Assembly: GCA_013041835.1 (NCBI GenBank)
Contig: JABDRH010000536.1
Span: 1 to 6,193 of the forward strand
Direction of reading: 5' to 3'
Length of the DNA: 6,193 nucleotides
Origin: Desulfatitalea sp.
GTDB lineage: Bacteria; Desulfobacterota; Desulfobacteria; Desulfobacterales; Desulfosarcinaceae
The number at the start of each line of letters is the position of its first letter. Position 1 is the first letter of the stretch. A program made the position numbers and the translations under genes. The notes beneath the pieces are model-generated. The model did not search any database. It was given only the letters and a program-made list of their open reading frames with translations, and was not told where the DNA came from. Of this stretch, positions 5,801-6,193 are shown one piece after another.

Positions 5801-6193
5801 CCGGTTGATCTCCTGCTGAAACACCTCGGAAAACGGATGGTAAAAGGGCAGCGCCTTGTAAATCCCGGGGTCCGTGCCGAACAGATAACTCAATACGTAA
5901 GTCAGCCAGTTGTCCTCCTTTTTTTGGATAAAAAAGAATGAATATTGCCGGTCCTGGTAAAAGAGGGGTCTGATCCGGTTGTTGACCGGGGTAAGCCCCT
6001 GCTGGCAAAGAACGGCCTCAAATGGACTTTTGGCCTTGTTGAGCAGTGTCTTTGTCCCTTTGTCCGGACCGAACACATTGAACTTGCCGGTATTGACATC
6101 GCGGTCCAGGTTGTTGGACAGGCGGGTGTCGCGATAATGCATGCCGGAAGGCAGCGCGAGTTGTTCGGAGATGATGTTCAGCAGGGATATATC
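2843..6193 (-). CDS. Tc toxin A subunit (TcA/TcdA-like), C-terminal ~1116 residues; 5' end outside window
   Basis: TcA proteins form the pentameric bell that binds the cell and injects the TcB-TcC cargo through a central channel. The frame stays open through the right edge, so the ATG at 6142 is internal; residues here count from it. Seen in order: a linker with LFYQDRQYSFFFI (about 60-72), YNWELFFHAPLMIA (171 on) and FHYIFDPT (200-207), INEA...HELLGPKP (300-318), YWDTVSDRLFKIRHGLNIEG (392-411), long helices of the translocation channel (about 470-560 and 620-760) around a glycine-rich turn (569-598) where the channel tip is expected, and the TcB-binding domain (about 800-938) with RFLPFEG (898-904) and VIVHINYTA. 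These match the end of Photorhabdus TcdA, which stops near the last motif; here 161 more residues follow, rich in beta-type sequence. No TcB or TcC gene lies downstream. Whether the toxin acts on insects or other hosts cannot be told. Confidence 0.92.
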   Translation of the reverse strand, partial: DISLLNIISEQLALPSGMHYRDTRLSNNLDRDVNTGKFNVFGPDKGTKTLLNKAKSPFEAVLCQQGLTPVNNRIRPLFYQDRQYSFFFIQKKEDNWLTYVLSYLFGTDPGIYKALPFYHPFSEVFQQEINRDSVQGLYRRNLQVNPQAFAQGPAYNFSALYDPAGSVDFDAVKKEHLDFSRGGAYSIYNWELFFHAPLMIACRLSRNQRFEEAMQWFHYIFDPTNTQMLPTPQRFWITKPFYETSDADYRKQRILNIIENIDAFKEQLVEWKNHPFKPHLIAEYRTVAYQRTVVMKYIDNLIAWGDQLFRRDTMESINEATLLYVLAHELLGPKPTMVPAISREEKTFNELASESELDTFGNAKVEVSLENTLGLPIEYTEPGMLTDEAAPDLEISYFGLPHNDKLLGYWDTVSDRLFKIRHGLNIEGLKRQLPLFEPPIDPALLVKAAAAGLDLASVLNDLNAPAQPYRFQILADKAVEFCRDVKSLGELLLHALERNDAEDLAVLRASNEVTILETIRSIKKLKIEEISYAILALERGKEVCQVRIDQIKSLDEPLDAEEKAGDWSTAADVFKVLSKVSKVGAMIASAIPDGSAGANGAGGTPEATVRGGGSNVRKGFEYAGKAFDAAAELCKWRQDSLKSEAAGERTKVERAAKVSEEEKTIASLDNQKLGKEILKQIAETELENYEKELELRQGEYEYLRDKYTNSQLYQWMITQISTVYFQAYQLAYDMAKRAEKSYRRELGLKDSTFIQFGYWDSLKKGLLSADRLIYDIRRMEAAYLDQHRRELELTKHASLARLAPDKLLSLAMTGQCTLELEEWMYNLDHPSHYRRRIKSVSLSVLCKADPFTNINCRLALNSSQVRINSVVGSGYAKEDENDPRFLAAQGAGEAIATSHGQYDNGLFTFSFDDDRFLPFEGAGAISSWTLSMPREHNPFDYATLTDVIVHINYTAQEGGEALGAAAKVELDDVLSGGGMLLVGLKQCFPAEWNDFLRPTPPGSEQIFTCTLTQEHYPFLARWRDIELTGMGMVVSGKHAGNYMARVGIPEQSDIDCTLTKDASLNNVHHKPDVFGASAPATGTFTVRIRRDATASGDFSSLPPGDLEDIYFILSYA

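Noticed and set aside
5917..5927. A AAA AAG heptamer followed by GGAGG in the TcA frame, a classical -1 slip signal
   Set aside because: The phase fits, but the -1 product would cut the toxin before all its conserved domains and no downstream structure is evident. The zero frame stays intact, so chance is more likely.
4898..5941. 347-codon open frame on the plus strand, antisense to the TcA gene
   Set aside because: The minus strand here encodes clear TcA motifs throughout. The plus frame has no recognisable family and mirrors the codon bias of the GC-rich gene.
1..6193. CRISPR arrays, tRNA or rRNA genes, insertion sequences and attachment repeats
   Set aside because: I found no spaced direct repeats, tRNA-like cloverleaf or transposase motifs by reading both strands.

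Overview
The window looks like chromosomal DNA from a Gram-negative bacterium. It carries class-III-type prepilin leaders (G|FTLIEL), a GspF/PilC inner-membrane protein and the C-terminal part of an insecticidal-type Tc toxin A subunit. Some features recall Desulfobacterota or Proteobacteria (short pilins, a pilin tail of the PilE/PilA type), but the sequence alone does not fix the taxon. Base composition is mixed: the Tc gene is fairly GC-rich, while the flank at 1-355 and the spacer at 2630-2842 are AT-richer.

Layout. Positions 3-209 (+) hold the 3' end of an unrecognised gene that enters from the left edge. Positions 210-355 are a short convergent intergenic stretch with one hairpin. From 2629 down to 356, all on the minus strand, lies a compact type IV pilus / type II secretion-like cluster. 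In transcription order it holds a short prepilin (2351-2629), an overlapping second pilin-like frame without a leader peptide (1914-2366), a PilC/GspF-family membrane protein whose reading frame breaks at a run of eight A (1008-1910, with its true C-terminus out of frame at 881-1117), and a complete 161-residue prepilin (356-841). The 213-base spacer at 2630-2842 carries a possible promoter and a terminator-like hairpin in the pilin leader. From 2843 to the right edge the minus strand encodes about 1116 residues of a TcA protein whose start lies outside the window.

How the parts relate. The three pilin-like products and the PilC-like protein would form part of a pilus or pseudopilus assembly platform. 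No ATPase (PilB/PilT), prepilin peptidase (PilD) or secretin is visible, so those would have to be supplied from elsewhere. Several lesions or oddities fall in this one cluster: one pilin without its C-terminal half, one without its leader, a frameshifted PilC, and loss in both pilin tails of the two cysteines that normally form the D-region disulfide. The cluster is therefore either decaying or uses unusual expression (a split pilin, slippage at the A8 run). The TcA gene runs in the same direction just upstream, but nothing in the sequence links it functionally to the pili, and no TcB or TcC partner is visible.
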